This document shows, in pieces, positions 6,861 to 16,730 of a DNA stretch of 33,880 nt. The notes below the pieces were generated by a model. It was not told the origin of the DNA and did no database searches. It was given only the letters and a program-made list of their open reading frames with translations. Where the stretch lies: contig JAGWZH010000024.1 in NCBI GenBank assembly GCA_018971945.1, forward strand, positions 1-33,880. The letters are read 5' to 3'. Made by a program: the position numbers and the translations under genes. The stretch is from Alphaproteobacteria bacterium. Its GTDB lineage: Bacteria > Pseudomonadota > Alphaproteobacteria > Caulobacterales > Aquidulcibacteraceae. The stretch's first letter is position 1. Each line of letters starts with the position of its first letter.

Positions 6861-9515
6861 ATGAAATCCTTTACCAATACTCTTCAGCGCTTGCTGCTCC
6901 TCGCTGGCGCCGCCTGGATCGCTCCGGGACTGGCGATGGCGCAAGATGGGCAGTCTCCCGCCGACGCGGGGCCGCCATCGGCGGAAGAGGCTCTCGAAGA
7001 CGAGATGGGCTCTGAGGAGTCCGAAGAGATCGTCGTTCTCGGCCGGTTCATTCCCGAGCCGATGCGGCAGACGTCTGAAGTGGCGACCTTTCTGTCTGCT
7101 GAGGACCTGGCGCGGCAGGGCGACGATAATGCGGCGGCGGCGCTGACGCGCCTGTCGGGCCTTTCGGTGGTGTCTGGCCGGTTCGTGTTTGTCCGCGGTC
7201 TTGGCGACCGGTACTCCTCTGCCCAGCTCAATGGTTCGCCCCTGCCGAGCCCAGAACCCTTGCGCCGGACCGTGCCCTTGGATCTCTTCCCCTCCAATGT
7301 GCTCGAAGGGGCGGTCGTTCAGAAGACCTTCTCGCCGAATTTTCCAGGCGAGTTCGGCGGCGGCATCATCGATCTGCGGACGGTCGATGCGCCCAATGAG
7401 CCGTTTTTCAATCTGAAGCTCGGCTCCGGCTTCAACACCGAGGCGGGGCTGCGAGAGGGGTTTGTGTATCGCGGCGGGGACTATGACTGGACAGGTTTTG
7501 ACGACGGCACCCGCGAGCTGCCGCCGATCATTGCCAACGCAGTGGGGACCAACAGGCCGCTGACCAATCTCAATTTCACCGACGCCCAGCTCGAACAGTT
7601 CGGCGAGAGCCTGACCAATTCCCCGCTCACGGTTGTGCAGCAGATGGAAATCCCGTTTGACGTGGAGGTGGAAGCCACGGGCGGGGCGTCCTGGGACATC
7701 GGCCGATATAATCTCGGCGCGATCGGGGTCGTGGCCTATTCCAATGATTGGCGGGCGCGGCAGGCGCGGTTCGGCTCGGCGGCGAGCACCGTGAGCGGGG
7801 TGCGCGACTCTACGGTCTGGGACATCACGCTCAATAGTCTTGTGGGCCTGAGCCTCGGCTGGGACACCCATGAAATCGCCGGGACGCTCTTTTATGTCCA
7901 CAACACCGCCAAAGAAACCCAGATCACCGCCACTGACGACGACAATGCGGGACGCTCGCGGCAGGAAAACACTGCCTGGTACGAGCGGGAGCTCCTGTTT
8001 GGGCAGCTGACCGGGGATCACGAGTGGGATCAGCTGGAGTTCAATTGGCGATTGGCGGCGTCGCAATCAAACCGCGAGGCTCCCTATAACCGCTATATCA
8101 ACTACCAGCTCAACACGAGCACCGGCCAGTTCTTCTATCGCGACCGCGGCAACGATAACCGCACAAGCTTCTCCTCGCTGACCGATGAGATCGTCAGTGG
8201 CGGCGCCGATCTCACTTACACCCTGCCCCTGAGCGACGCCCGCGATCTTGAGCTTGCGGCGGGGTTTGATCATTCCCACACCGTCAGGAACTTCCGTTCT
8301 TTGGATCTTGCTTTCACCCAGCTCCAAATTCCTCTGCCAGCGGATGTCGCAGGGGCGCGGGTCGATTTTCTGTTCGGACCGGACAATATTGGACCGCAAC
8401 GCTTCCAGCTGCGCGTCGCGAACACGTCGAATGTCGGCTATAAAGGCGACCTTGCGGTGGACGCGGCCTATGTGCGGGCAGATGTGGAAATCATCCCGCT
8501 TGTGCGCCTCGCGCTCGGGGTGCGCTATGAGGATGCGGTCCAGACCGTGACCTCGCGGAGCCTTTTTGGAACGCCTTCGGCGCCGCGCACCAATTTGGCC
8601 AACACCTATTGGCTGCCGGCCGCGACCCTGACCTGGAATTTCGCGGAGGACCTTCAGCTCCGTCTTGGCTATTCCCAGACCATCGCCCGGCCGCAATTTC
8701 GGGAGCTTGGAGCGTCTTTGTTCAACGATCCGGATACGGACCGTAATTATCGCGGAAATCCGCTTCTGGTGGACTCCGAGCTGCAGAACTATGATGCGCG
8801 CCTTGAGTATTATTTTGGCCGAAGCCAGTTCGTGACAGGCGGTCTGTTCTACAAGACCATCGAAAACCCGATCGAAGAATTTTCCTTCTCCACGGGCGGG
8901 GGCGACATCACCTCGTTTTATAATGCTCCAGAGGCTGAGCTTTATGGCGTGGAGCTTGAGTATCGGACCCGGTTTGAAAGCCCATTTTCCGGCGCGTTCT
9001 GGGACGACCGGGACTGGCTCTTCGCCGTGAATTACACCTATACCCAGGCCGAAATCGTGGTGGACGATCCAAGTAAGCGGGTCGCTGACCCAGGCCGGAT
9101 CGGGCAGTCGGATCCGACCTCGCGGGTGGGAGACCTCGTCGAAGACGGCTCGCAATTGCAGGGCCAGTCCCCGCACCTCGCCAATCTGCAGTTCGGCTGG
9201 GAAAGCGATCAGGACGAACTCACCCTGCTTGTGGGTTATGTCGACGCGCGGGTGCTGGAACGCAGCGGTTTCACCGCCACGAGCGGGGGCGCCCCGCGCT
9301 ATGTCGACACGAGCGTGGTGGAAGAGGCCGCAATCAATGTCGATCTTGTCTATCGGCGGAGTTTGTCGATCCTGGGTCGGGACTATCGGTTCAGCCTCAG
9401 CGGTCGCAATCTCTTGGACGAGGAGCATGTCGAGACCCGGCAGGGGACGGGGGAAGACATCAACAGCTATGGCCGGGGCATGAGTTTCTCTGTAGGATTG
9501 TCGACGGCCTTCTGA
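6861..9515 (+). CDS. TonB-dependent outer membrane receptor
   Basis: The protein has 884 residues. The signal peptide MKSFTNTLQRLLLLAGAAW ends around AMA-QD (residue 24/25). An acidic region containing EEIVVLGRFI is a TonB-box-like segment, and a plug domain follows with FVRGLGDRYSSAQLNG and SNVLEGAVVQKTFSPNFPGE. The remainder is a ~650-residue beta-barrel ending in the terminal Phe expected for outer membrane barrels. The GLGDRYS type of plug belongs to a receptor subfamily commonly found with the beta-helix lipoprotein encoded just upstream. It would import or handle a large ligand using TonB-ExbB-ExbD energy; the ligand is unknown. I chose ATG 6861 because it gives a clean signal peptide and GGGG lies 9 bases upstream; ATGs at 6846 and 6855 are alternatives. 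Confidence 0.93.
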   Translation: MKSFTNTLQRLLLLAGAAWIAPGLAMAQDGQSPADAGPPSAEEALEDEMGSEESEEIVVLGRFIPEPMRQTSEVATFLSAEDLARQGDDNAAAALTRLSGLSVVSGRFVFVRGLGDRYSSAQLNGSPLPSPEPLRRTVPLDLFPSNVLEGAVVQKTFSPNFPGEFGGGIIDLRTVDAPNEPFFNLKLGSGFNTEAGLREGFVYRGGDYDWTGFDDGTRELPPIIANAVGTNRPLTNLNFTDAQLEQFGESLTNSPLTVVQQMEIPFDVEVEATGGASWDIGRYNLGAIGVVAYSNDWRARQARFGSAASTVSGVRDSTVWDITLNSLVGLSLGWDTHEIAGTLFYVHNTAKETQITATDDDNAGRSRQENTAWYERELLFGQLTGDHEWDQLEFNWRLAASQSNREAPYNRYINYQLNTSTGQFFYRDRGNDNRTSFSSLTDEIVSGGADLTYTLPLSDARDLELAAGFDHSHTVRNFRSLDLAFTQLQIPLPADVAGARVDFLFGPDNIGPQRFQLRVANTSNVGYKGDLAVDAAYVRADVEIIPLVRLALGVRYEDAVQTVTSRSLFGTPSAPRTNLANTYWLPAATLTWNFAEDLQLRLGYSQTIARPQFRELGASLFNDPDTDRNYRGNPLLVDSELQNYDARLEYYFGRSQFVTGGLFYKTIENPIEEFSFSTGGGDITSFYNAPEAELYGVELEYRTRFESPFSGAFWDDRDWLFAVNYTYTQAEIVVDDPSKRVADPGRIGQSDPTSRVGDLVEDGSQLQGQSPHLANLQFGWESDQDELTLLVGYVDARVLERSGFTATSGGAPRYVDTSVVEEAAINVDLVYRRSLSILGRDYRFSLSGRNLLDEEHVETRQGTGEDINSYGRGMSFSVGLSTAF

Positions 9516-9550
9516 GACGCATGCGGGGGACAACGCGCTGCTCTTGGCTG

Positions 9551-9582
9551 GGAGCGGCTCTCATGGGTCAGAGCCGTTCTCC
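9551..9582 (+). terminator. Possible terminator/attenuator between receptor and gspC
   Basis: GGAGCGGCTCT (9551-9561) can pair with AGAGCCGTTCTCC (9570-9582), with an internal bulge and an 8-base loop. It lies in the 152-bp gap between the receptor stop and gspC. No T-run follows, so full termination is doubtful. It may reduce read-through into the secretion operon. Confidence 0.35.
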
Positions 9583-9667
9583 GGGGTTCCGGAGGGCGGT
9601 TCTTGGCTATTCTGCGGGTCTGAAAACGAAAGGCACGGGCTTTGCGCCCGTCGGGAGTTGGGGTTCC

Positions 9668-10579
9668 ATGGCGATTGCTCACCGTACGCTTTTGGCGCAA
9701 GCTGCTCGCGCGAAAGGGCGCAGCGCCCCGGTCGTCCGCCCCGCCGTAGAGGCCGTTTTGGCGGCGGCGATCGCTCTGGGGGCAGGGCAGGCGGGATGGG
9801 CCGCGTTGACCACACCCACAGCGGACGCCGCAGGACCCGGCGATGCGCCTGCCGCTGATCAGATCGCTTCGACGACGGCATTAAGCCTTGAGGCCTCCCC
9901 GTTTGCGCCGATGGCGGGACCGGTCGATCAAGTCGCCCTCGCGCAACTGGATCTGCTTCAGCTAACGGGGGTCCGCATGGCCGCTGACCCTTCCCGCAGT
10001 GGGGCCATTCTGCGGATGAGCGATGGCAAGCAACAAGCCTTCCTGGTCGGGGGGGAGATCTTGTCCGGCATTCGTCTTGTTGCTGTGAGCCCCCACGGGA
10101 TCGTTGTGGCGCACGCGGCCGGCGAACGCTCCCTGGCGATGCCTGTGGCCCAAACGACGGGTCTGCGCCAGGGTCTGCAAGCCCTCGGGGCAGGGCCGGT
10201 TTCGGCCGCCGCTTCAGGGGCGGGCGGGGCCCTTGCCGCTTCGGCGCCGCTTGCGGAGACGGCGGGACCCAGTCCCGCATTCGGTCCTGCAGAGCAGGCC
10301 TGGCTGGCGGCGACCCTGCGCAACCCTGTGGCGGGGCCGGCAGGGGTGCGGGGCTTCCGGCTCGCCGACAATGTCCCGCTCGCTGCGCGGGCGGCAGGGG
10401 TTGCGGCGGGGGACGTCGTGGAGGCGATCAATGGCGCGCCGGCGGGGAACATTCTTGCAGCGATCGCCGCGGCGCAGGCGGGAGGGCCGGTGGCCCTGAC
10501 GGTGCGGCGGGCGGACGGGGAAACCGCCCATCTGCGCTTCACCCTGCCCTACGGGGCGGCGGCGGAGCTCGCCCCGTGA
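9668..10579 (+). CDS. gspC: Type II secretion protein C (inner membrane/periplasm linker)
   Basis: The 303-residue protein has the GspC layout: a short cytoplasmic N-terminus, one membrane helix (about 27-47), a homology region (about 92-165) and a C-terminal PDZ-like domain (about 220-295, including ARAAGVAAGDVVEAINGAPA). GspC bridges the inner membrane platform and the GspD secretin and helps select cargo. Its position directly before gspD is the standard operon order. I chose ATG 9668 with GGGAG 10 bases upstream; the longer upstream frame is not conserved-looking. Its stop overlaps the gspD start as GTGA. Confidence 0.88.
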   Translation: MAIAHRTLLAQAARAKGRSAPVVRPAVEAVLAAAIALGAGQAGWAALTTPTADAAGPGDAPAADQIASTTALSLEASPFAPMAGPVDQVALAQLDLLQLTGVRMAADPSRSGAILRMSDGKQQAFLVGGEILSGIRLVAVSPHGIVVAHAAGERSLAMPVAQTTGLRQGLQALGAGPVSAAASGAGGALAASAPLAETAGPSPAFGPAEQAWLAATLRNPVAGPAGVRGFRLADNVPLAARAAGVAAGDVVEAINGAPAGNILAAIAAAQAGGPVALTVRRADGETAHLRFTLPYGAAAELAP

Positions 10580-12585
10580 AGGGGGCGCTCAAGGCCGCCA
10601 CGCGGGCGATCGCTGTGGCGCTGGCGACTGCTTCATTGCCAATCCCTCTCAGCGTGGCGTTCGCCCAGCAAGCCGCCCCACAAACGGGGGGCGTGGCGCT
10701 CAGGGAAGTCGATATCCGCGCCTTCATCGCTGATGTCGGCAACGCGACGGGCCGGACCTTCATCATCGATCCGCGGGTGCAGGGCCAGGTGACCGTGCTC
10801 GCCCAGCAGCCGCTGGACGACCGGGAATTGTTTGATGTGTTTCTCAGCACGCTGCGGGTGCACGGATTCGTGGCGATCCCGACCGCCCAAGGCGCATGGC
10901 GGATCGTGCCGGAAGAAACCGCGGCGCGGGACCCTTCAGCGGCTCCGGCCTCCGCCAACCAGAACCGCTTCGTGACCCAGGTGTTTCGGTTGAGCTTCGC
11001 AGACGCAGCGAGCGTGGCCACGGCGCTGCGCCCAATGTTGTCGGAACGGGGACAAGCCACCGCAAGCGCAAGGGGCAATGCGGTGATCGTCGTGGACTAT
11101 GGCTCCACGGTCACCCGGTTCGGAGAGATCATCGCCCGGCTCGATGTCGACAGCTCGATCTTTCGCTCCCTGCCCCTTGAGAATGTCTCGGCGCAAGAGA
11201 TGGCGCGCCTCGCCCAGGGCATGGCGACCGCGGTCGGAGACGATGCGGGCGCGCGGCCGCTTTTGCAGGCAACCCCGGTGGCGGGAAGCAATAGTCTTGT
11301 GTTGAGGGGCGATGAGGCCCTTCTTGATCGGATCATCCCGATCCTGACTGAACTCGACAGAGGGGCCGAGCTCGAGAGCGCGGTGCAGGTTCTGCCTCTG
11401 CGCTATGCTCTCGCAGCGGAACTCGCCCCGGTCCTGCAATCGGTCTCGGCCTCGATGACCGCGCAGGCGAGCCCCGAGGGACAGCCCCAGCCAGGTCGCA
11501 CCGCCAATATCGCCGCCCACGCCGCCACCAACTCCCTGATCATCAGCGCCAGTCCCGACATGCAGGAGACCTTGGCGCGGGTGGTGCGGTCTTTGGATGT
11601 CAGGCGGGAGCAAATCCTCGTCGAAGCCATCATCGTGGAAGTGTCTGACGCTGCGGCTGAAGAGCTCGGACTGCAGTTTCTGGTCTCCGGCAGCGGGGAG
11701 AACGCGACCCCGTTTCTGTCCACCAGCTACGCCAACACCGCCCCCAATCTGCTCGCGGTGACCGGCGCGCTCACTTTGCGGGAGGGCGATGACGAGGAGG
11801 ACAGCGCCGCCCTGACCGAACTGCGGCGGGCGGCGGTGCGGTCGCTTCTGGGGGTGAACGGGGCCTTTGGCGGGGTTGGAGGGCGCACCGATGACGGGGC
11901 GCTTTTGGGCCTCATTCTGAGAGCCCTGGCGGAGGACAGGGAGAGCAATGTGCTCTCCACGCCTTCGGTCATGACCCTCGACAATGAAAGCGCCTCCATC
12001 CTTGTCGGCCAGCAAATCCCCATCACGACCGGGGAGGCCTTGAGCGGCAATAATGACAATCCTTTCCGGACCGTGCAGCGCCAGGATGTCGGGGTGCAGC
12101 TGCAGGTGCGGCCCCAGATCAGCGACGACGGGGCGATTCGGCTGGAAATCGTGCAAGAGGTCTCCAGCATTTTCGGTCCCGTGATCGCAGACTCTACCGA
12201 TCTCATCACCAATCGTCGGGTCATCACCACAGTGGTTCAGGCGGATCCAGGCGCCATCATCGTCCTGGGCGGCCTCATCCAGGAAGAAGTGCTCAGGACT
12301 GAAGACGGCGTGCCCGGCCTGCGCAATCTTCCAGTGGCGGGAGGGCTGTTCCGGAGCCAGAGCCAAGAACGACGCCGGACCAATCTGATGGTGTTTTTGC
12401 GGCCGACTTTGGTGTCGACGCCGGATCAGGCGCGGGCGGTCACAGCCCGCCAGGCGGATTTGTTGCGGATGACGCCAGGGCTTGACCCTGCCATTCTCGG
12501 GAGGCTGGAAGCCGAGCTTGGACGCGCCGCGGCGACGCGAGGCGGCGCGCCCTCAATCACCGCCCAGGAGCTCTCGCCGCCGTGA
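10576..12585 (+). CDS. gspD: Type II secretion secretin GspD
   Basis: The 669-residue protein forms the outer membrane pore. A signal peptide ends near residue 30 (SVAFA-QQ). N0 (about 38-110, [20 protein letters not shown]) and the N1-N3 repeats (about 125-345) come next, followed by the secretin core. The core contains [20 protein letters not shown], the glycine-rich turn region, LQVRPQIS and [14 protein letters not shown]. The ~75-residue tail after the core shows no pilotin-binding motif I recognise, and no pilotin gene is present. It starts with GTG overlapping the gspC stop. Confidence 0.96.
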   Translation: MKGALKAATRAIAVALATASLPIPLSVAFAQQAAPQTGGVALREVDIRAFIADVGNATGRTFIIDPRVQGQVTVLAQQPLDDRELFDVFLSTLRVHGFVAIPTAQGAWRIVPEETAARDPSAAPASANQNRFVTQVFRLSFADAASVATALRPMLSERGQATASARGNAVIVVDYGSTVTRFGEIIARLDVDSSIFRSLPLENVSAQEMARLAQGMATAVGDDAGARPLLQATPVAGSNSLVLRGDEALLDRIIPILTELDRGAELESAVQVLPLRYALAAELAPVLQSVSASMTAQASPEGQPQPGRTANIAAHAATNSLIISASPDMQETLARVVRSLDVRREQILVEAIIVEVSDAAAEELGLQFLVSGSGENATPFLSTSYANTAPNLLAVTGALTLREGDDEEDSAALTELRRAAVRSLLGVNGAFGGVGGRTDDGALLGLILRALAEDRESNVLSTPSVMTLDNESASILVGQQIPITTGEALSGNNDNPFRTVQRQDVGVQLQVRPQISDDGAIRLEIVQEVSSIFGPVIADSTDLITNRRVITTVVQADPGAIIVLGGLIQEEVLRTEDGVPGLRNLPVAGGLFRSQSQERRRTNLMVFLRPTLVSTPDQARAVTARQADLLRMTPGLDPAILGRLEAELGRAAATRGGAPSITAQELSPP

Positions 12586-14105
12586 GCGGGCAGGCGCCTC
12601 CGCAAGACGAAACGACCGCGCCCAGGACCGGCCACGGGCTAGACTACGCCTTCGCCAAAACCCATGGTCTTGTGCAATTGGACGAGACGGGACCGCCCCA
12701 CCGGATCGGGGTGCGCCCCGGCTCCGATCCGCTCGCGCTTGTGGAGGCGAGGCGGGCGCTTGGGGGCACGCTCGACGTCGTCATGTTGACGACGGCGGAT
12801 TTCGACGCCGCCCTGGCGCGGCGCTACGCCGTCTCCTCCGAAGCCGCCCGGAGCCTGGCGCAGGGATTTGACGCCGACGCCGCCATCGACGCCCTGGGGG
12901 ATGGGGCGGGGGTGACCGCGGATCTCTTGGACAACCAGGACGACGCTCCGGTGATCCGCCTGATCAACGGGCTGATCGCGGAGGCTATTCATCAAGGCGC
13001 CTCCGACATCCATGTGGAGCCTTATGAGAACGCCTTGATCGTGCGGATGCGAGTCGACGGGCAGCTGCGCGAAGTGCTGCAGGCGCCGCCCCGCTCGAAA
13101 GCGCGCATCGTCAGCCGGATCAAAGTGATGGCGCGGCTGGATATCGCCGAAAAACGACTGCCCCAGGACGGCAGGCTCTCGCTCTCCCTCGGCGGTCGGA
13201 CCGTGGATGTGCGGGTGGCGACCTTGCCCTCCCGGTACGGCGAGCGGGTGGTGATGCGGATCCTGGACAAAGACCAGGCGCTCCGCAGCCTTGAGGCCCT
13301 CGGCCTGCCAGGGGCTCTGCAGGAGCGGTTCCGGGGACTCCTGTCGGCGCCCAACGGCATTCTTCTGGCCACGGGCCCCACAGGGTCGGGCAAGACCACG
13401 ACGCTCTATGCCGCCTTGACCCTGTTGAACGACAAGGCGCGCAATATTCTCACAGTGGAAGATCCCATCGAGTACGCCATCGAAGGGGTCGGCCAGACCC
13501 AGGTCAATCCGAAAATCGGGCTGACATTCGCCTCGGGCCTGAGGGCCATTCTCAGGCAAGATCCCGATGTGGTCATGATCGGGGAAATCCGCGACCCCGA
13601 AACCGCGCAAATCGCGGTCCAGGCCTCCCTGACGGGGCATCTCGTCTTGTCCACCGCCCACACCAACAGCGCGGTCGCCGCGATCACGCGCCTGAAGGAC
13701 ATGGGGGTGGAGCCGTATCTTCTGGCGTCAACGGTGCGGGGCGTGCTGGCGCAGCGGCTGGTGCGACGATTGTGCGCGGCCTGCAAGGCGCCGGCGGTGA
13801 TCGGGCCCTCCGAACGGGCGCAGTTCACCGCCTTGGGCCTTGAGGACCCTACCGTCTTTGAGGCGAGGGGCTGCCCCGCCTGCAAAGGCTCAGGCTATGT
13901 GGGACGCATCGGGCTTTATGAACTTGTCACCGTGACCGATGATCTGCGCCGGCTGATCCACACCGACGCCAACGAGGATCAGCTGGCCGCCGTCGCTTTT
14001 CAGGAAGGAGAATCGCTGCGGGCGGCTGGGCTCAGGTGCGCCGCGGCGGGGACCACCTCGCTGTCTGACGTGCTGAGAGCGCTCGGCGGAGGCGGCGCGG
14101 TCTGA
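12582..14105 (+). CDS. gspE: Type II secretion ATPase GspE
   Basis: The 507-residue cytoplasmic ATPase drives pseudopilus assembly. Visible are Walker [10 protein letters not shown] (265-273), the Asp box around [16 protein letters not shown], Walker [10 protein letters not shown] (330-338) and the His box LVLSTAHT (354-361). The zinc-binding Cys pairs CAAC (398-401) and CPAC (431-434) are typical of GspE. The [10 protein letters not shown] segment (140-149) marks the N2 domain. All catalytic motifs are intact. GTG start, overlapping gspD by GTGA. Confidence 0.97.
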   Translation: MSGQAPPQDETTAPRTGHGLDYAFAKTHGLVQLDETGPPHRIGVRPGSDPLALVEARRALGGTLDVVMLTTADFDAALARRYAVSSEAARSLAQGFDADAAIDALGDGAGVTADLLDNQDDAPVIRLINGLIAEAIHQGASDIHVEPYENALIVRMRVDGQLREVLQAPPRSKARIVSRIKVMARLDIAEKRLPQDGRLSLSLGGRTVDVRVATLPSRYGERVVMRILDKDQALRSLEALGLPGALQERFRGLLSAPNGILLATGPTGSGKTTTLYAALTLLNDKARNILTVEDPIEYAIEGVGQTQVNPKIGLTFASGLRAILRQDPDVVMIGEIRDPETAQIAVQASLTGHLVLSTAHTNSAVAAITRLKDMGVEPYLLASTVRGVLAQRLVRRLCAACKAPAVIGPSERAQFTALGLEDPTVFEARGCPACKGSGYVGRIGLYELVTVTDDLRRLIHTDANEDQLAAVAFQEGESLRAAGLRCAAAGTTSLSDVLRALGGGGAV

Positions 14106-15343
14106 TGGGTCGCTTCGCCTATACCGCCATCGATCCGAAAGGACGGGAAACAAGCGGGGTGATCAGCGCGGCTTCGGAAACCGCCGCGCGGGCGGGCCTG
14201 GAGCGCAAGCGCCTCCTGCCGGTGGCGCTTCGGGAGGCCGCAGGCGAGCAGACCCCAGAAAGCGCGGCCGACCGCGCCGCTTTGAGGACGGGGGCGCGGC
14301 AGGGACACTTAAGCCTGCGGCAAAGGCTGATGGTCACCCAGCAATTGGCGGTCCTGATCGAGGCGGCGGCGCCGGTGGACGAGGCCCTGGCGATGACCGC
14401 CGCACAACAGGAAGACGCCAAGACCCGCCGCATTCTCAGAGAGGTCCATGCAGGGGTGCTGGAAGGCTTGCGCCTGGGGGAGGCCCTGTCCCGACACCCG
14501 CGCAGCTTTCCAGGCCTTTATCGGGCGGCCGTGGCAGGGGGCGAACGCTCCGGACGCCTTGGCCGCACGCTGCGGCAGCTCGCGGACTATCTTCTGAAGG
14601 CGGAAAAAATCCGAACCAAGATCATCACCGCCTCGATCTATCCGATTGCGCTCATGGTCGTGGCGCTCGGGGTGGTCAGCGCCCTGATGATCTTTGTGGT
14701 GCCGACCTTGAGCGAACAATTTGTGAGCCTTGGTCAGGAGCTGCCCATCGTGACCCGGGCGCTGATGGGGGTGTCGTGGTTCTTGTCGCAGTTCTGGCCG
14801 CTTCTTTTGGGCCTCGGCGCTGGGCTTGCTGCTGTGGCGGCGATGCTTTTGCGGCAGACCCCAGTCAGACGCGCGGTCGACCGGTTTTTTCTCACTGCGC
14901 CGGGGCTGGGACGCCAGGTCAAGGCCATCAACGCCAGCCGGTTTGTGCGCGCCGTCGCGCTCCTTACCGCTTCGGGGGCGCCCGTCCTCGACAGCGTGCG
15001 CGCCGCGCGCGACGCGGTGGATCATCTCATCGTGCGCGACGCCATCGCCGGCATCGCTGAACAGATTGAACAGGGCGAGCCTTTGTCGCGGGCGATGCGG
15101 GCGAGCGGGGCGTTTCCCATGATGACGAGCTATATGGCGGCAAGCGGGGAAAACGCCGGCGAGCTGCCGGCCATGCTTGAACGCGCCGCTGATCAATTGG
15201 ATCAAGACCTCGAAGCCTTCACCGACACAGCGCTCGGGCTTTTGGAGCCCGCGATTATCCTCGCCATGGGGGCCATGGTGGCTGGCATCGTCCTTGCGAT
15301 CATGACCCCTATTCTAGAGCTCAACAGGATGGCTTTGGGATGA
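14105..15343 (+). CDS. gspF: Type II secretion inner membrane platform protein GspF
   Basis: The 412-residue polytopic protein has two cytoplasmic helical repeats and three membrane helices, near 180-200, 220-250 and 380-405. The opening [20 protein letters not shown] and the repeat motifs GEALSRHPRSFPGLYRAAV and GEPLSRAMRASGAFPMMTSY are characteristic. GspF connects the GspE ATPase to the pseudopilus. The start overlaps the gspE stop by one base (TGATG). Confidence 0.96.
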   Translation: MGRFAYTAIDPKGRETSGVISAASETAARAGLERKRLLPVALREAAGEQTPESAADRAALRTGARQGHLSLRQRLMVTQQLAVLIEAAAPVDEALAMTAAQQEDAKTRRILREVHAGVLEGLRLGEALSRHPRSFPGLYRAAVAGGERSGRLGRTLRQLADYLLKAEKIRTKIITASIYPIALMVVALGVVSALMIFVVPTLSEQFVSLGQELPIVTRALMGVSWFLSQFWPLLLGLGAGLAAVAAMLLRQTPVRRAVDRFFLTAPGLGRQVKAINASRFVRAVALLTASGAPVLDSVRAARDAVDHLIVRDAIAGIAEQIEQGEPLSRAMRASGAFPMMTSYMAASGENAGELPAMLERAADQLDQDLEAFTDTALGLLEPAIILAMGAMVAGIVLAIMTPILELNRMALG

Positions 15344-15858
15344 GCAAATCTCGACTTCAGACCCTCTTTCGCTCCCGCTCTCGCCTGCGCGCGGGATGCT
15401 GCTCGCAACCCAGGCCCATAGCCCTGGCAGGGCCCCGGCTTGGACCGGATGCAGGGGTTACCCTCATTGAGATGCTGATCGTGATCTTGTTGATCGGGCT
15501 TGTCTCGGCGGTCGTGGCGATCAATGTCCTGCCCTCGCTCGACCGCGGCCGCACCGAAAAAGCGCGCAGCGACATCGCGCAATTGGAGACCGGGCTTGCG
15601 ATGTTCCGGCTGGATTTCGGGCGTTATCCGAGCATGCAGGAAGGCCTCTCCGCCCTCGCCGCGCCACCGCCGCGGCCCGGCGGACCCGGGACGGAGCGGG
15701 GCGCGCCCTATATCCGCGCCCTGCCGAACGATCCGTGGGGCCGGCCCTACGCCTATGTGATCCCAGGCGCTGAGACCGATTATGAACTCTACACGCTCGG
15801 GGCGGACGGACTTGAAGGCGGTGAAGGGGCTGACGCCGATGTCCGCACGGGTCAATGA
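15340..15858 (+). CDS. gspG: Major pseudopilin GspG with an unusually long leader
   Basis: The 172-residue major pseudopilin polymerises into the periplasmic piston. The prepilin site is DAG|VTLIEML: Gly39, mature Val40 and the conserved Glu at +5 (Glu44). Position +1 is Val instead of the usual Phe, and the leader is 39 residues, Arg-rich, with two Cys, where most GspG leaders are well under 15. No later in-frame ATG, GTG or TTG exists before the site, and the ATG overlaps the gspF stop, so the long leader seems real. FRLDFGRYPS, NDPWGRPY and the calcium-loop segment LGADGLEGGEGADADV are typical GspG features. Confidence 0.94.
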   Translation: MSKSRLQTLFRSRSRLRAGCCSQPRPIALAGPRLGPDAGVTLIEMLIVILLIGLVSAVVAINVLPSLDRGRTEKARSDIAQLETGLAMFRLDFGRYPSMQEGLSALAAPPPRPGGPGTERGAPYIRALPNDPWGRPYAYVIPGAETDYELYTLGADGLEGGEGADADVRTGQ

Positions 15859-16327
15859 CAAGGCCAATCCCGATGCGGGCTTCACGCTTCTGGAGGCCCT
15901 CGTCACGCTCATGATCGTGGGGCTTCTGGCGGGCGCGATCGCCCTGTCGACGCCTGCCCCGCACGCCGAAGCGAAGGCGGAAGCCGAGCGCTTGGCCGCC
16001 CGGCTGATGCTGGCGCGTGACGACAGCATTCTGCGGAACCGGGTCGTGGGCCTGATGATGACCGAACAAGGCTACGGCTTCAGCAGGCTCGAGGCGGAGG
16101 GGTGGAGGACGGTTCAGGAAACCGCGCCGCTCCGGTTCAGGACCTTGCCCCAGGATGTGCAGGCGAGGGTGGTTGAGGAGAGGGGCCAAGACACCTCCCT
16201 CATAGCCGTCCGGTTTGATCCCATGGGTCAGGCGAGCCCCATAGAGATTGCGGTCGAAGGCGGGGGCGGGGCCTATCGGGTGGGTGTGTCGGCGACAGGA
16301 GCGGTGGGTGTTGAACGGGTCCGCTGA
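15839..16327 (+). CDS. gspH: Minor pseudopilin GspH
   Basis: The 162-residue protein has a prepilin-type N-terminus, PDAG|FTLLEALVTLMIVG (cleavage after Gly14, Glu at +5). The C-terminal domain is variable, as expected for the GspH/FimT family. GspH is thought to sit below the pseudopilus tip and link it to GspG. I chose ATG 15839, with GAAGGGG about 9 bases upstream, giving a 20-base overlap with gspG; an in-frame ATG at 15782 would add an atypical 19 residues. Confidence 0.88.
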   Translation: MSARVNDKANPDAGFTLLEALVTLMIVGLLAGAIALSTPAPHAEAKAEAERLAARLMLARDDSILRNRVVGLMMTEQGYGFSRLEAEGWRTVQETAPLRFRTLPQDVQARVVEERGQDTSLIAVRFDPMGQASPIEIAVEGGGGAYRVGVSATGAVGVERVR

Positions 16328-16730
16328 TCCTTTAGGGGTCATTTCTGCGCCTCATGCTCCCAAGGACGCCGGCTTCTCGCTTGTGGAGGCGCTTGTGGCT
16401 CTTTTTCTCTTTGGCGCAGCGGCGGTGGGGCTTGCGCAGCTGCAAGCCCAGTCCCTGCGTCTGTTGCAGGAAACCGAGACAGCCTCGCTTGGGGGACTTC
16501 TGGCGCAAAACACGCTGGTTGAGACCCTGGCCGTCCAGATCCCCCCCAGCGTGGGCGTCACCGAAGGTCAGACCCAGCTCGCTGGGCGCGCCTGGGTGTG
16601 GCGGCGCGCGATCGAAGCGACTGAAGATCCAATGATTGTGCAGATCTCTGTGACGGTGTTTGCTGAGGGCGAAGACCATCCCGTCGCGCAAGCCATGGCG
16701 TTCGCGCAAGGGGGACAACCCGGCCCATGA
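16308..16730 (+). CDS. gspI: Minor pseudopilin GspI
   Basis: The 140-residue tip pseudopilin has cleavage site KDAG|FSLVEALVALFLFG (Gly22, Glu at +5), followed by the GspI-like segments LLAQNTLVETLA and GRAWVWRRAIEAT. GGAG at 16298-16301 is 6 bases before GTG 16308 and 9 before TTG 16311, and both starts are possible. The overlap with gspH is 20 bases. Confidence 0.88.
   Translation: MLNGSADPLGVISAPHAPKDAGFSLVEALVALFLFGAAAVGLAQLQAQSLRLLQETETASLGGLLAQNTLVETLAVQIPPSVGVTEGQTQLAGRAWVWRRAIEATEDPMIVQISVTVFAEGEDHPVAQAMAFAQGGQPGP

Noticed and set aside
6705-9533. Two long minus-strand ORFs (453 and 488 codons) opposite the TonB receptor
   Set aside because: They are shadow frames from GC-rich codon use, with no recognisable domains. 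The plus-strand receptor has a signal peptide, plug motifs and a terminal Phe.
10936-13661. Long minus-strand ORFs opposite gspD and gspE
   Set aside because: The plus-strand genes carry intact secretin and ATPase motifs, while the antisense products show low-complexity composition and no domains.
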